From Enterobacterales bacterium (GTDB lineage Bacteria; Pseudomonadota; Gammaproteobacteria; Enterobacterales; Enterobacteriaceae), in contig JAATFO010000077.1 of NCBI GenBank assembly GCA_015655145.1, positions 1 through 64,000 on the forward strand: 64,000 nucleotides of DNA. Reading direction: 5' to 3'. This document shows positions 16,788 to 25,603 of the stretch, piece by piece; the first letter of the stretch is position 1, and every line of letters begins with the position of its first letter. The position numbers were made by a program, and so were the translations under genes. The notes beneath the pieces are model-generated. The model made no database searches, was not told the DNA's origin, and saw only the letters and a program-made list of their open reading frames with translations.

Positions 16788-17620
16788 ATATTATCGCCCT
16801 TTATTGTTAAGGTCATGAATCCATTGGCACGAATGATATTGTGTAGTGATGGATGTGAATAATTTCAATTCATCTTGCGATGCGAAAAATATAACGATGA
16901 ACTTAAATTTCCTGAAGGAAAACACACTGTAATGAACATCTGGCATCATGAATTCGTTGGTAAAAATGATGTTCAGTGGCAGGTGTGAATAATCTAAATT
17001 CAGCTTACGATGTTGAAGGTCTAATCTTATAATTAAAATTTATGGGGGTGCATTATTCTGAATAGCCAGAATGAGAACATTTATATAAAGCAGTTACAAA
17101 GCTGTTCTCTTGCGGAAGACAATGCAATCATTATCATTTTTATTATTGTAAATAAACGTTGCGAGATTATCCAGGCCACGTTGTAAATATATTTAGCCGG
17201 TGAAATATGTTTTTTCCGTGCCGGATATATCTTGATGAAGTGTTAATCTGCTTTATGAGAAAATATTTCCTTGATTACTTCTGTGGCAGGTTTTTATATC
17301 TTTTCAAAACGTTGTTGAATAAATGAAAATGTTGGCTGTTAGCCGAATCTGCTAACGCTATATCCTGACAATATTCGGGTATTCCTGAACAGGCACAAGT
17401 CTCATGCGCGCGATGTTTAACGTTAAATATGGCCCTGGCGCACAGCCGATCCTCAGTCTGGTCGTCTGCAACGTGACCCAGAGCTCTCTTTACCCGAATC
17501 GCTCAATATTCTGTCTCTCTCAGGGATAACGTCAGCGTATTTGGCGACGCCACTTGCCGGTGTTCTTCCCGGGTAACTCACGGTTTACAAACAAAGCTGC
17601 AAACTGCCGGCGGAATAAGA
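16788..17620. other. Gene-free region upstream of gadB
   Basis: More than 800 bp without a credible gene. The part next to gadB is AT-rich and holds a spaced direct repeat (16851-16882 and 16981-17012). A Fur-box-like string (GACAATGCAATCATTATC, 17118-17135) has no nearby gene start. The segment 17400-17600 is more GC-rich, with broken short frames and no recognisable protein. It probably contains the gadB promoter and decayed sequence. Confidence 0.5.
16851..17012. repeat. Spaced direct repeat upstream of gadB
   Basis: A 32-bp unit around TGTGAATAAT at 16851-16882 recurs at 16981-17012 with six differences by eye; the units begin 130 bp apart. Both lie 64-225 bp upstream of the gadB start. 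They could be duplicated binding sites for an acid-response regulator. The repeat is visible; the role is inferred. Confidence 0.45.
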
Positions 17621-17761
17621 GCCTGGCCCGGTAGGTATTATTGTCGCCGTCAATGTGGACACAGACAGCGCGGAGAAACCGGCGCGTATACGTAGTACGA
17701 GAGGATTTCGCGCACTGCCCAGGGCTAACGTGGCAAGTAAAATTTGCCTGATGGGCCAGGC
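17621..17761. repeat. 141-bp dispersed repeat with terminal inverted repeats (MITE-like), copy 1
   Basis: Begins GCCTGGCCCGGTAGG and ends CCTGATGGGCCAGGC, giving imperfect 15-bp terminal inverted repeats. It matches the reverse complement of 43218-43358 with about nine differences by eye. The flanks are AATAAGA on the left and GTTAAGG on the right. It lies just past the 3' end of the AraC-type regulator gene. No protein is encoded by the element itself; a 69-aa frame across it is not credible. Confidence 0.75.
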
Positions 17762-17791
17762 GTTAAGGGGTAATAATGCATCAATCCGGGA

Positions 17792-18712
17792 TTATCCCCG
17801 CAGATTTTTAGGGGCGAAGCCATATTTTTTACGAAAAGCGACTGACAAATGGGCCGGCGTGTAGCCAATCTGGTAAGCGACTTTTGACACTCTTACCTCG
17901 CCGGCAGCCAGCAGGCGCCAGGCCGTTTCCAGTCTGAAATTTTGCAGATAAGCATAAATACTCTCACCAAAGAGACGGCGAAAACCTGTCGTCAGCTTGC
18001 GGGTGTTCATACCAACACGCAGACTCAATTCGTTCAGGGAAGGAGGGGTGTCAAGACGCGTTTCCAACAGGAATTTTGCTTCGTGCAGGCGTGCCACATC
18101 CCCCGAATTCAAACGAGGTACTGCCACCTGTGAGGCTGATTTGTCTGTCATCATGTTATCGATAGAAAGCGCAACGATCTCCAGCGCCTTACCCGTAAGA
18201 AACAACTGCCGCGCCACTCCCTGCATCGGACAGGCCAGCAGCTGCGCCTGCACGCTCTGTAATGTGTTGGGCGTCTGTTGTACCCGCATTGCGGGTCGTG
18301 CTGCTAAATCGATATTCATCCCTTGCGCCAGCCGCTCGGCAACCTCGGTACTAAAATACTGGTTTATCGTTGCCGACGATAAACAGACTGAGGTGTAACG
18401 CAGGTTCTTTCCGGGTAAAAAACATTGCGCGGCTTCTGCCTCATCCTGATTCCAGACAGTACATACCGATGGCCCCGAGATGTGCAACTCTTGTTGTCGC
18501 GGGAAACGACACAAGAGCTCGCCGCTTTCGATAATCACGACTTTCAGTCCCCGGATGAGTTTTTCACTCTGCCATTCGATATGCGGTGCGGCTAATGTAC
18601 CGGTGGTAATCGCAATTTCGCCGCTCAGTACTAATGTTGGTACTGACATCGGCGATGGCAGGGTACTCTCAAGGCTGTGCTGAGAATGTGCACGTGGCAT
18701 ATCTTCCCCCAT
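17792..18712 (-). CDS. AraC-family regulator of siderophore uptake (PchR/YbtA-like)
   Basis: A 306-aa protein. The C-terminal 100 residues carry two helix-turn-helix motifs (SLNELSLRVGMNTRKLTTGF and VSKVAYQIGYTPAHLSVAF), ending KKYGFAPKNLRG. The N-terminal domain resembles that of regulators which sense an iron-siderophore. It is divergent from the TonB receptor gene, the usual layout for a PchR-type activator of its receptor. A Fur-like box lies 12 bp upstream of this start. ATG at 18700 is an alternative start, preceded by GGGGAAG. The class is sure; the ligand is unknown. Confidence 0.87.
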   Translation of the reverse strand: MGEDMPRAHSQHSLESTLPSPMSVPTLVLSGEIAITTGTLAAPHIEWQSEKLIRGLKVVIIESGELLCRFPRQQELHISGPSVCTVWNQDEAEAAQCFLPGKNLRYTSVCLSSATINQYFSTEVAERLAQGMNIDLAARPAMRVQQTPNTLQSVQAQLLACPMQGVARQLFLTGKALEIVALSIDNMMTDKSASQVAVPRLNSGDVARLHEAKFLLETRLDTPPSLNELSLRVGMNTRKLTTGFRRLFGESIYAYLQNFRLETAWRLLAAGEVRVSKVAYQIGYTPAHLSVAFRKKYGFAPKNLRG

Positions 18713-19329
18713 TAGTCATGTATGATATCGATTATCATTCTCAACATAACGGGTTGCCGCTACACTGTCTAACTATTTTTTATTGTTAATTAACAGGTTA
18801 ATTACCATACTTAATTTGGGTATTTGGCCGTTATTTTATGAAGGTGAAAGTCGTCAATTTACAGACGCTTTTCTTTGGGGTGAAGTGATTTAAATTGTTA
18901 ACTGCCATTATATTAAATAATGATATTTCTTCTTTTTGGTTATTTATCATCATCTGTTTTCAGCGTTTTGGCAATATTGCCGTCATTGAGATAATCCACA
19001 GAGAAGAACAGGGTGCTCAATTGGAAAAACATTATCTAAATATGTTGTCGCCAGTCAATAATAAGGTCATTTCTTCATAAGTGATTGTGATATTAAATTC
19101 CAGCCAATGCCTTCGCTTGCATTATGCGCCGGCCGCCGGGCAGTTCAAACCGGATACGGCCAGCATGTCCGCGCTCGATCGTATCGCCAGACTTCCCGGA
19201 CAGGGAAATGGGGGTGTGTGATCCCACGAAAGAAAGAGTCCCGCCAGCTAAAGTCCTGACAGTTGTTCGTCCCGTCTGCCACTGCGAAAATTTACCCGGC
19301 ACTTTCAATAATAATTTTAGGAGAGCAGG
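18713..19329. other. 617-bp divergent intergenic region
   Basis: Lies between the divergent regulator and receptor genes. Besides the Fur-like box it holds an AT-rich left half with no credible gene (a 61-aa frame at 18895-19080 lacks a start signal). The GC-richer right half has a degenerate repeat of GCCAG...TCCG-type sequence at 19159 and 19186. These could be activator sites for the receptor promoter, which is a weak suggestion. Confidence 0.4.
18724..18742. promoter_or_regulatory. Fur-box-like site
   Basis: GATATCGATTATCATTCTC matches 15 of 19 positions of the consensus GATAATGATAATCATTATC. It lies directly upstream of the AraC-type regulator gene and some 590 bp from the receptor gene, so it most likely makes the regulator iron-repressed. 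Confidence 0.65.
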
Positions 19330-21474
19330 TTGGAAAATAATAATAAAGCGCGCCTCGCTTGCGCGGCGCCGCTCATCGGGAGTGTTTTTTTTCTGCACAG
19401 TGCGGTGACGCTGGCAGACGAGGGGAAAGACCAGAACAATACGGTAACGGTCACTGCTCAGGACACAAAAAACACCGAAACAGGATATGTTGCCCAGACC
19501 AGTAACACCGGGAGTCGCACCAATGCCTCTTTACTGGCAACACCACAATCCATCAGCGTGATTGGGCGTAAAGAGTTACAGGATCGCAATGTACAAACGA
19601 CCACCCAGGCGCTGCAATATACGCCGGGTGTTTATGCCAGTACTTCTGCGGCATCTTCCCGTTTTGACTACTTCAGCATTCGTGGCTTCGATGCCACGCT
19701 TAACGGCATCCTGCTGGATGGATTGCGGTCAACTACGGCGCAGTCTTACGTACATTTCCAGCCTTACGGTCTGGAAAGCATCGACGTACTGCGTGGCCCG
19801 AACGGGTTTCTGTATGGCGCCGGTTCGCCCGGGGGGGTGATTAACGGCATCAGCAAACACCCCAGCGCCACCGCACAACACGAAGTCGGGATTCAGATCG
19901 GCAGCCATGGCCGGATGCAGGGGCAGTTTGATACCACCGGCCCGGTGAATGATGACAAAACGGTGCTTTATCGTGTGGTCGGCGTCGGGCGCGACAGTAA
20001 TACCCAGTTTAACAATGTGCCGGACGACACGCTGTATATCGCGCCGTCACTGACCTGGCAGCCCGACAAAGACACGAAGTTTACTCTGCTGATGTCGGCG
20101 AACCGGGATAAATTCGGTCCGCCGAAAACCTTCCTGCCGATCTATGGAACGCTGCTCTCTAATCCAAATGGTAAGGTTGGTCACAACAGCTATCTTGATG
20201 GCACCAACCTGGATAACCATCTGACGCAATACAATATTGCTTACGAACTGGAACACAATTTCGCCGATCACGGGTCATTCCACTCCTCCAGTCGTTACAC
20301 CGATACCAGCCTGATGACGCAAACCCTTTCGGGTCGCGCGCTGGCTGCTGACATGCGCACACTTGGCCGCACCGCCTATCAATTCCGCATCAATGGCAAG
20401 ATTTTCGCTACCGACAACAATGTGAAAACCCGCTGGGATTTGGGGCCGGTGCAGGGTACCTCGGTAGCCGGTATTTCGTATCGGCATACCAGCGAGGATT
20501 ATTACCTCAACTACGGCTCTGGCAGTTCGATTGATATTTATAATCCGCATTACGACGGTAATTTCTCTGCCAGCCTCCCTTATGCCAGTACCAAACAGGA
20601 TGCTAATGAGACCGGTGTTTATCTCTCTAACAGTATCGCATTGCTGCAACGGGTGAATCTCGACCTGTCTGCGCGTGAGGATTGGGCAAGCGTTAATACC
20701 AAAAACCGTCTGCAAGGAACTGGGACTTCGCAGGATGACCGCCGCTTTACCTGGCGCGCCGGGCTGAGCTATCTGACCGATTTCGGTCTGGCGCCGTACG
20801 CCAGTTACGCCACCTCTTTTGCGCCGGTACTGGGCACCAACTTCTATGGAGCAAATTACAAACCGACCACCGGCAAGCAGTGGGAAACGGGCGTTAAGTA
20901 TCAACCGGAAGGGATGGATGCGCTGTTCAGCCTGGCCTGGTTCCATTTGCAACAGGATAACGTTTCCGTTACCGACCCGGACAATTCGCTCAATACGATA
21001 CAAGTGGGGCAGGTGACCTCTAAAGGGATTGAAGCCACCGCCACCGCCAATCTGACCGAAGAGCTGAAACTGATCGCCAGCTATAGCTGGAATGATCTTG
21101 AAACCACCAAAACCACGGTGGCGGGCGCGAAAGGGAAAACACCGACCGGTATGCCGGAGAAAATGGCATCCCTGTGGGGCGATTATACCTTTGCCGGGGG
21201 GCCGCTGGCCTCACTGGGACTCGGTATCGGCGTACGCTATGTTGGCTCCACCTGGGCTGATAGCGCTAATACGATAAAAGTGACTGATTACACAGCGGTG
21301 GATGCAGCGCTGCACTATGATCTCGGTCACCTCAATAGCCATATGCACGGTATCAGTGTCGCGCTGAATGCCAACAATCTGTTTAACAAACACTATCTGA
21401 TAAGTTGCTCAACCAGTACATGCGTCGCGGGTTACGATCGTAATCTGAGCGCCACCCTGACTTATCGCTGGTAA
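19330..21474 (+). CDS. TonB-dependent ferric-siderophore receptor
   Basis: An outer-membrane beta-barrel that imports an iron chelate using TonB. The 714-aa product starts with TTG. AGGAG six bases upstream and the signal peptide that follows (hydrophobic APLIGSVFFLHSAVTLA) support this start. A TonB box NTVTVTAQ follows the signal peptide. The plug domain has TPQSISVIGRKELQDR, SIRGFDATLNGILLDGL and LRGPNGFLYGAGSPGGVIN, as in the FoxA/FhuA-type class. The chain ends LTYRW with a C-terminal aromatic, the barrel assembly signal. The siderophore cannot be named. It is co-directional with the binding-protein gene 16 bp later. Confidence 0.92.
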   Translation: MENNNKARLACAAPLIGSVFFLHSAVTLADEGKDQNNTVTVTAQDTKNTETGYVAQTSNTGSRTNASLLATPQSISVIGRKELQDRNVQTTTQALQYTPGVYASTSAASSRFDYFSIRGFDATLNGILLDGLRSTTAQSYVHFQPYGLESIDVLRGPNGFLYGAGSPGGVINGISKHPSATAQHEVGIQIGSHGRMQGQFDTTGPVNDDKTVLYRVVGVGRDSNTQFNNVPDDTLYIAPSLTWQPDKDTKFTLLMSANRDKFGPPKTFLPIYGTLLSNPNGKVGHNSYLDGTNLDNHLTQYNIAYELEHNFADHGSFHSSSRYTDTSLMTQTLSGRALAADMRTLGRTAYQFRINGKIFATDNNVKTRWDLGPVQGTSVAGISYRHTSEDYYLNYGSGSSIDIYNPHYDGNFSASLPYASTKQDANETGVYLSNSIALLQRVNLDLSAREDWASVNTKNRLQGTGTSQDDRRFTWRAGLSYLTDFGLAPYASYATSFAPVLGTNFYGANYKPTTGKQWETGVKYQPEGMDALFSLAWFHLQQDNVSVTDPDNSLNTIQVGQVTSKGIEATATANLTEELKLIASYSWNDLETTKTTVAGAKGKTPTGMPEKMASLWGDYTFAGGPLASLGLGIGVRYVGSTWADSANTIKVTDYTAVDAALHYDLGHLNSHMHGISVALNANNLFNKHYLISCSTSTCVAGYDRNLSATLTYRW

Positions 21475-21490
21475 TGCACAGGAGAAACCC

Positions 21491-22609
21491 ATGTTCTCTC
21501 GTTTTTTGTCAACGCGCTGCGGCGCGTTGTTTTTACTGATTGCTGGTCTGAGCGCACTTCTTCCTCCACCGGTCCGGGCGAACATTACCGTGACGGATAT
21601 GCTGCACCGTAGTGTGACGTTGCCTGCGCCGGCACAGCGCGTGGTGCTGGCGGAAAGTCGTCATGTGTTAACGCTCGGACTACTGGAAAAGGATCCGGTA
21701 CAACATCTGGTGGGTTGGGGCGATGATTTACAACGTTATTCCCCGGCGACCTGGCAGGCGCTGCAACACCGTTTTCCCGCCGCCAAAAACATTCCGGTAT
21801 TGGGCACCATGAACACCGGTACTTTCTCAATGGAACAGGCCATCGCAGTTAAACCGGATCTGGTCATCTTTACGTTATATGGACCCGTCCCGCCCGGGCT
21901 GGATAAACTCGACGCCGCCCACATTCCCTACGTTTTTGTCGACTTTTTCCGCCACCCCTTCACTAACACGATTCCGAGTATCCAGCTGTTAGGTAAGGTG
22001 TTAGGTCAGTCTGCACAGGCCGAGCGGTTCATTACGTTTTGGCAGCAACATATGGACGGCGTGGCGCAGCGGTTGACGTCCGTGACCGATCACCCACAGG
22101 TGTTCTTTCATCTGAATCCGGGCAAAGGTGAGTGCTGCTTTACCTCCGGTCCGGGCAATATGAGCGATTTCATCGCCGCGGCAGGCGGACATAACATTGG
22201 CGCTGACCAGTTAAGCACGGCGATCGGTCAGTTAAATAGCGAATATGTCCTGTCGCGCAATCCGGACTTTTACCTGATAGGGGGTGGTTCGGCAGTGAGC
22301 AGGGATGGATTACAGATCGGGCCAGCGGCCAGTCCACAACAGATCGCCTCCAGCATGCAGCGTTTACTGAAAGCGCCAGATATTGCCGCGCTTTCCGCTG
22401 TACGCCATGGGCACACTGGCGGTATCTGGTTGTTCTTCTTCGACAGTCCACTGTATTTTGTTGGTGTTGAAGCCATGGCAAAAATGTTTCATCCGCAGAC
22501 CTTTGCCGATGTTGATCCGGATGCCACCCTGCACACGCTGACGCACGATTATCTTTCTGTCCCACTGACGGGAACCTTCTGGAGTGCTTTATCTGGCAGC
22601 CAGCCCTGA
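21491..22609 (+). CDS. Periplasmic iron-siderophore binding protein (FepB/BtuF class)
   Basis: A 372-aa substrate-binding protein of an iron-siderophore ABC importer. A Sec signal peptide (FLLIAGLSALLPPPVRA) is followed by ITVTDMLHRSVTLPAPAQRVVL, the usual opening of this class. KPDLVIFTLYG and VFVDFF lie in the N-lobe and NPDFYLIGGG in the C-lobe. GKGECCFTSG near residue 210 has a Cys pair not typical of FepB. It forms an operon with the receptor gene. No permease or ATPase gene follows, so the importer must be completed elsewhere, or else the set is partial. Confidence 0.88.
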   Translation: MFSRFLSTRCGALFLLIAGLSALLPPPVRANITVTDMLHRSVTLPAPAQRVVLAESRHVLTLGLLEKDPVQHLVGWGDDLQRYSPATWQALQHRFPAAKNIPVLGTMNTGTFSMEQAIAVKPDLVIFTLYGPVPPGLDKLDAAHIPYVFVDFFRHPFTNTIPSIQLLGKVLGQSAQAERFITFWQQHMDGVAQRLTSVTDHPQVFFHLNPGKGECCFTSGPGNMSDFIAAAGGHNIGADQLSTAIGQLNSEYVLSRNPDFYLIGGGSAVSRDGLQIGPAASPQQIASSMQRLLKAPDIAALSAVRHGHTGGIWLFFFDSPLYFVGVEAMAKMFHPQTFADVDPDATLHTLTHDYLSVPLTGTFWSALSGSQP

Positions 22610-22997
22610 CGATTGGCGGCAAGCTGTGGGTTGCCGTCGGGAAATATCAGGCACCAGGACAATGTTCAGGCTCCTGAGCATCGTCTGCTTTTATTCTTCA
22701 TTTAGCACCGGTGGTGGTGCCAGATGTTTTGCCAGGGCAGAAAGTCGCGTTCGAATCCGGCGAATGTCAGCAGCGCGACAGGCTGACATTTGCCTGAACA
22801 CTGACCACCGCAGTAAGAGCAAGAACCTTATACCATCACCAGCGCATGCGTTGCTCGCGCCTTCACCTTGTGATGTTTGTCCGACATTTATCATCGAATT
22901 GTCCCCATCGTGCAGGAAAAATACGCCAGTGCTTTTGGTTAACAGAGACTTCGCGGTACACTGTCTGTTAATTACGTGAATAGTCAGGATACGCGCT
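22610..22997. other. 388-bp intergenic region before nrdR
   Basis: Marks the edge between the accessory region and the conserved block. A weak stem CGGCAA/TTGCCG at about 22617-22636 follows the binding-protein stop. No gene is credible; the long antisense frame at 22691-23065 is a shadow. The nrdR promoter should lie in the AT-richer last 100 bp. Confidence 0.4.
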
Positions 22998-23447
22998 ATG
23001 TATTGCCCATTCTGTTCTGCAGTCGACACCAAAGTGATTGATTCCCGTCTGGTTAGCGAAGGCACATCAGTGCGCCGTCGGCGTCAGTGCTTAGTCTGTC
23101 ATGAGCGGTTTACCACATTTGAAGTGGCAGAATTGGTGATGCCGCGAGTGGTGAAAAGTAATGATATTCGCGAACCTTTTAATGAAGACAAACTGTGCAG
23201 CGGCCTGATGAAAGCGCTGGAAAAACGTCCAGTCAACTCTGATGATGTTGAGAATGCGATCAGCCATATCAAAACGCAGTTACGCGCCACCGGGGAACGG
23301 GAAGTGCCCAGTAAAATGATCGGTAACCTGGTGATGGATGCGCTGAAAAAACTGGATAAAGTGGCGTATATCCGTTTCGCCTCGGTGTATCGCAGCTTTG
23401 AAGACATTCGTGAGTTTGGTGAAGAAATAGCCCGTTTACAGGATTGA
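22998..23447 (+). CDS. nrdR: Transcriptional repressor NrdR
   Basis: Zinc-finger and ATP-cone repressor of ribonucleotide reductase genes. The 149-aa product has the rubredoxin-like zinc ribbon CPFC near the start and [12 protein letters not shown] near 31-42. The ATP-cone follows from about residue 49 ([16 protein letters not shown]). Length equals E. coli NrdR. It is the first gene of the conserved rib-nus cluster, 3 bp before ribD. Confidence 0.97.
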   Translation: MYCPFCSAVDTKVIDSRLVSEGTSVRRRRQCLVCHERFTTFEVAELVMPRVVKSNDIREPFNEDKLCSGLMKALEKRPVNSDDVENAISHIKTQLRATGEREVPSKMIGNLVMDALKKLDKVAYIRFASVYRSFEDIREFGEEIARLQD

Positions 23448-23450
23448 ATT

Positions 23451-24554
23451 ATGCGTGATGCGTTCTATATGGCACGAGCGCTGGAATTAGCGCGCCGCGG
23501 TCAGTTCACCACCATGCCGAATCCTAATGTCGGTTGTGTCATTGTCCGTGAGGGTGACATCGTTGGCGAAGGCTGGCATCAGCGCGCGGGTGAACCGCAT
23601 GCGGAAATCCATGCGCTACGCATGGCGCAGGAAAAAGCGAAAGGCGCCACTGCGTATGTGACGCTGGAACCCTGCAGCCATTTTGGTCGTACGCCGCCCT
23701 GTTGCGACGCCCTGATTGCTGCGGGTGTCAGCCGCGTAGTGGCCGCGATGCAGGATCCTAATCCAGACGTGGCCGGACGTGGACTCTGGCGACTGCAACA
23801 AGCTGGCGTCGTGGTCAGTCATGGTTTGATGAGTGATGAAGCAGAAGCGATCAACCGTGGTTTTTTGAAACGTATGCGCACTGGCTTCCCTTTTGTGCAG
23901 TTAAAATTAGCAGCCTCGCTGGACGGACGTACCGCCATGGCCAGTGGTGAAAGCCAGTGGATTACTTCACCGCAGGCGCGGCGTGATGTGCAACGTTTTC
24001 GGGCGCAAAGCGCGGCGATCTTGAGCAGCAGCGCAACGGTGCTGGCGGACGATCCATCACTGACGGTTCGCTGGGATGCGCTGGACAGTGAGACGCAATC
24101 CCGTTACGCACCGCAAAACTTACGCCAGCCGGTGCGGGTGATTATTGACAGCCACAATCGCGTTACTCCTCATCACCGGTTGGTGGCTCAGGCGGGCAGT
24201 AGTTGGCTGGCACGTTTACAACCGGATGCTGAAAGCTGGCCAGACACCGTGGAACAATTTATGGTGCCGGCATTAAATGAACATATTGACTTGGTCTCCT
24301 TGTTGTTATTGCTGGGGAAACGGCAGATTAACAGTGTCTGGGTGGAAGCAGGCGCCACGCTGGCGGGCGCGTTATTGCATGTTGGCGTGGTGGATGAAGT
24401 GATTATCTATTTGGCGCCCAAATTACTGGGCAATGAAGCGCGTGGCTTGTGCGCATTGCCGGGTCTGACAATGCTGGCGCAGGCCCCCGAATTTGTTTTT
24501 AGCGATATCCGCCAGATTGGGCCTGATTTACGCCTGACACTGACGCCGCGTTAA
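23451..24554 (+). CDS. ribD: Bifunctional riboflavin deaminase/reductase RibD
   Basis: Carries out two riboflavin steps, deamination of the pyrimidine and reduction of the ribosyl side chain. The 367-aa product has the zinc-deaminase motif EPHAEIHAL with [12 protein letters not shown] in the first 150 residues. The reductase domain follows ([15 protein letters not shown]). Length equals the E. coli enzyme. It lies 3 bp after nrdR and upstream of ribE and nusB. Confidence 0.97.
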   Translation: MRDAFYMARALELARRGQFTTMPNPNVGCVIVREGDIVGEGWHQRAGEPHAEIHALRMAQEKAKGATAYVTLEPCSHFGRTPPCCDALIAAGVSRVVAAMQDPNPDVAGRGLWRLQQAGVVVSHGLMSDEAEAINRGFLKRMRTGFPFVQLKLAASLDGRTAMASGESQWITSPQARRDVQRFRAQSAAILSSSATVLADDPSLTVRWDALDSETQSRYAPQNLRQPVRVIIDSHNRVTPHHRLVAQAGSSWLARLQPDAESWPDTVEQFMVPALNEHIDLVSLLLLLGKRQINSVWVEAGATLAGALLHVGVVDEVIIYLAPKLLGNEARGLCALPGLTMLAQAPEFVFSDIRQIGPDLRLTLTPR

Positions 24555-24642
24555 TGGTGGATGGAAAAGCGGAAGCAGACCGACAAAGAGTATGATAAAA
24601 TCCGCCCCCCCGTGGGGCATACAGAAGCCTGAAAGGAATACT

Positions 24643-25113
24643 ATGAAGATTATCGAAGCTGCTGTTGCGACGCCAGAAGCCCGTGTTGCGATTATCATCG
24701 CGCGTTTCAACAACTTCATCAACGACAGCTTGTTGGATGGCGCTATTGATGCGCTGAAACGTATTGGCCAGGTGAAAGATGAAAATATCACGGTGGTTTG
24801 GGTGCCTGGCGCTTATGAGCTCCCCATGACCGCGCGTGCGATTGCCAATGCCGATAAACATGACGCGGTTATCGCCTTAGGTACGGTGATCCGTGGTAGT
24901 ACCGCCCATTTTGAGTATGTAGCTGGCGAAGCCAGTTCCGGACTTGCCAGCGTCTCTATGCACAGTGATATTCCGGTTGCCTTTGGTGTATTGACCACCG
25001 AAAACATCGAGCAGGCGATTGAGCGTGCCGGTACGAAAGCAGGCAACAAAGGTGCTGAAGCGGCGTTGACTGCGCTTGAAATGATTAATGTATTGAAAGC
25101 CATTAAAGCCTGA
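24643..25113 (+). CDS. ribE: 6,7-dimethyl-8-ribityllumazine synthase
   Basis: Penultimate riboflavin step, joining the pyrimidine and a four-carbon unit. The 156-aa product shows [24 protein letters not shown] and the catalytic region [14 protein letters not shown]. The ATG at 24643 is preferred over an upstream frame start, because [17 protein letters not shown] matches the family N-terminus and GAAAGGA precedes it. A short GC hairpin lies about 20-40 bp upstream. Confidence 0.97.
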   Translation: MKIIEAAVATPEARVAIIIARFNNFINDSLLDGAIDALKRIGQVKDENITVVWVPGAYELPMTARAIANADKHDAVIALGTVIRGSTAHFEYVAGEASSGLASVSMHSDIPVAFGVLTTENIEQAIERAGTKAGNKGAEAALTALEMINVLKAIKA

Positions 25114-25129
25114 TTTTAAGGGGAATTTT

Positions 25130-25549
25130 GTGAAACCTGCTGCTCGTCGCCGTGCCCGTGAGTGCGCTGTTCAGGCGATTTACTCCTGGCAATTGTCAAA
25201 TAATGACATCGCTGATGTTGAAAACCAGTTTCTCGAGGAACAGGATGTCACCGATGTTGATATTCCTTATTTCCGTGAACTGTTGATTGGCGTTGCGACT
25301 AACAGTACTTACCTTGACGGTCTGATGAAACCCTGGTTGTCACGCCAGTTGGAAGAACTGGGGCAGGTCGAGAAAGCCATTCTGCGCATTTCTTTGTATG
25401 AGCTGAGTAAACGCGCTGATGTGCCCTATAAAGTGGCGATCAACGAAGGTATTGAGCTGGCAAAAGTGTTTGGCGCTGAAGACAGCAACAAGTTTGTCAA
25501 TGGCGTACTGGACAAAGCCGCTCCGCAAATCCGCCCCAACAGAAAGTGA
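25130..25549 (+). CDS. nusB: Transcription antitermination factor NusB
   Basis: RNA-binding factor that, with NusE, works on boxA during rRNA transcription. The 139-aa all-helical product starts with GTG behind a strong AAGGGGA site; [18 protein letters not shown] and the closing [13 protein letters not shown] are family signatures. It lies 16 bp after ribE. Confidence 0.97.
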   Translation: MKPAARRRARECAVQAIYSWQLSNNDIADVENQFLEEQDVTDVDIPYFRELLIGVATNSTYLDGLMKPWLSRQLEELGQVEKAILRISLYELSKRADVPYKVAINEGIELAKVFGAEDSNKFVNGVLDKAAPQIRPNRK

Positions 25550-25555
25550 TCATTC

Positions 25556-25577
25556 AAGGTCGGTTTCCCGGCCTTTC
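25556..25577 (+). terminator. Hairpin between nusB and thiL
   Basis: An 8-bp stem AAGGTCGG/CCGGCCTT (one G-U pair) with a 4-nt loop, followed by TCTT. It could be a weak terminator or attenuator after nusB. Confidence 0.4.
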
Positions 25578-25603
25578 TTATCCAGGCTCAGCGGAACGCA
25601 ATT

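Noticed and set aside
17655-17864. 69-aa forward frame
   Set aside because: It runs through the dispersed repeat and into the antisense of the AraC-type gene.
18895-19080. 61-aa forward frame in the regulator-receptor spacer
   Set aside because: No ribosome site, AT-rich low-complexity make-up and no recognisable features.
22691-23065. 124-aa reverse frame before nrdR
   Set aside because: Overlaps the start of nrdR on the other strand and has no family features.
24595-24630. FMN riboswitch before ribE
   Set aside because: Only a short GC hairpin is present; the conserved RFN-element blocks are absent.
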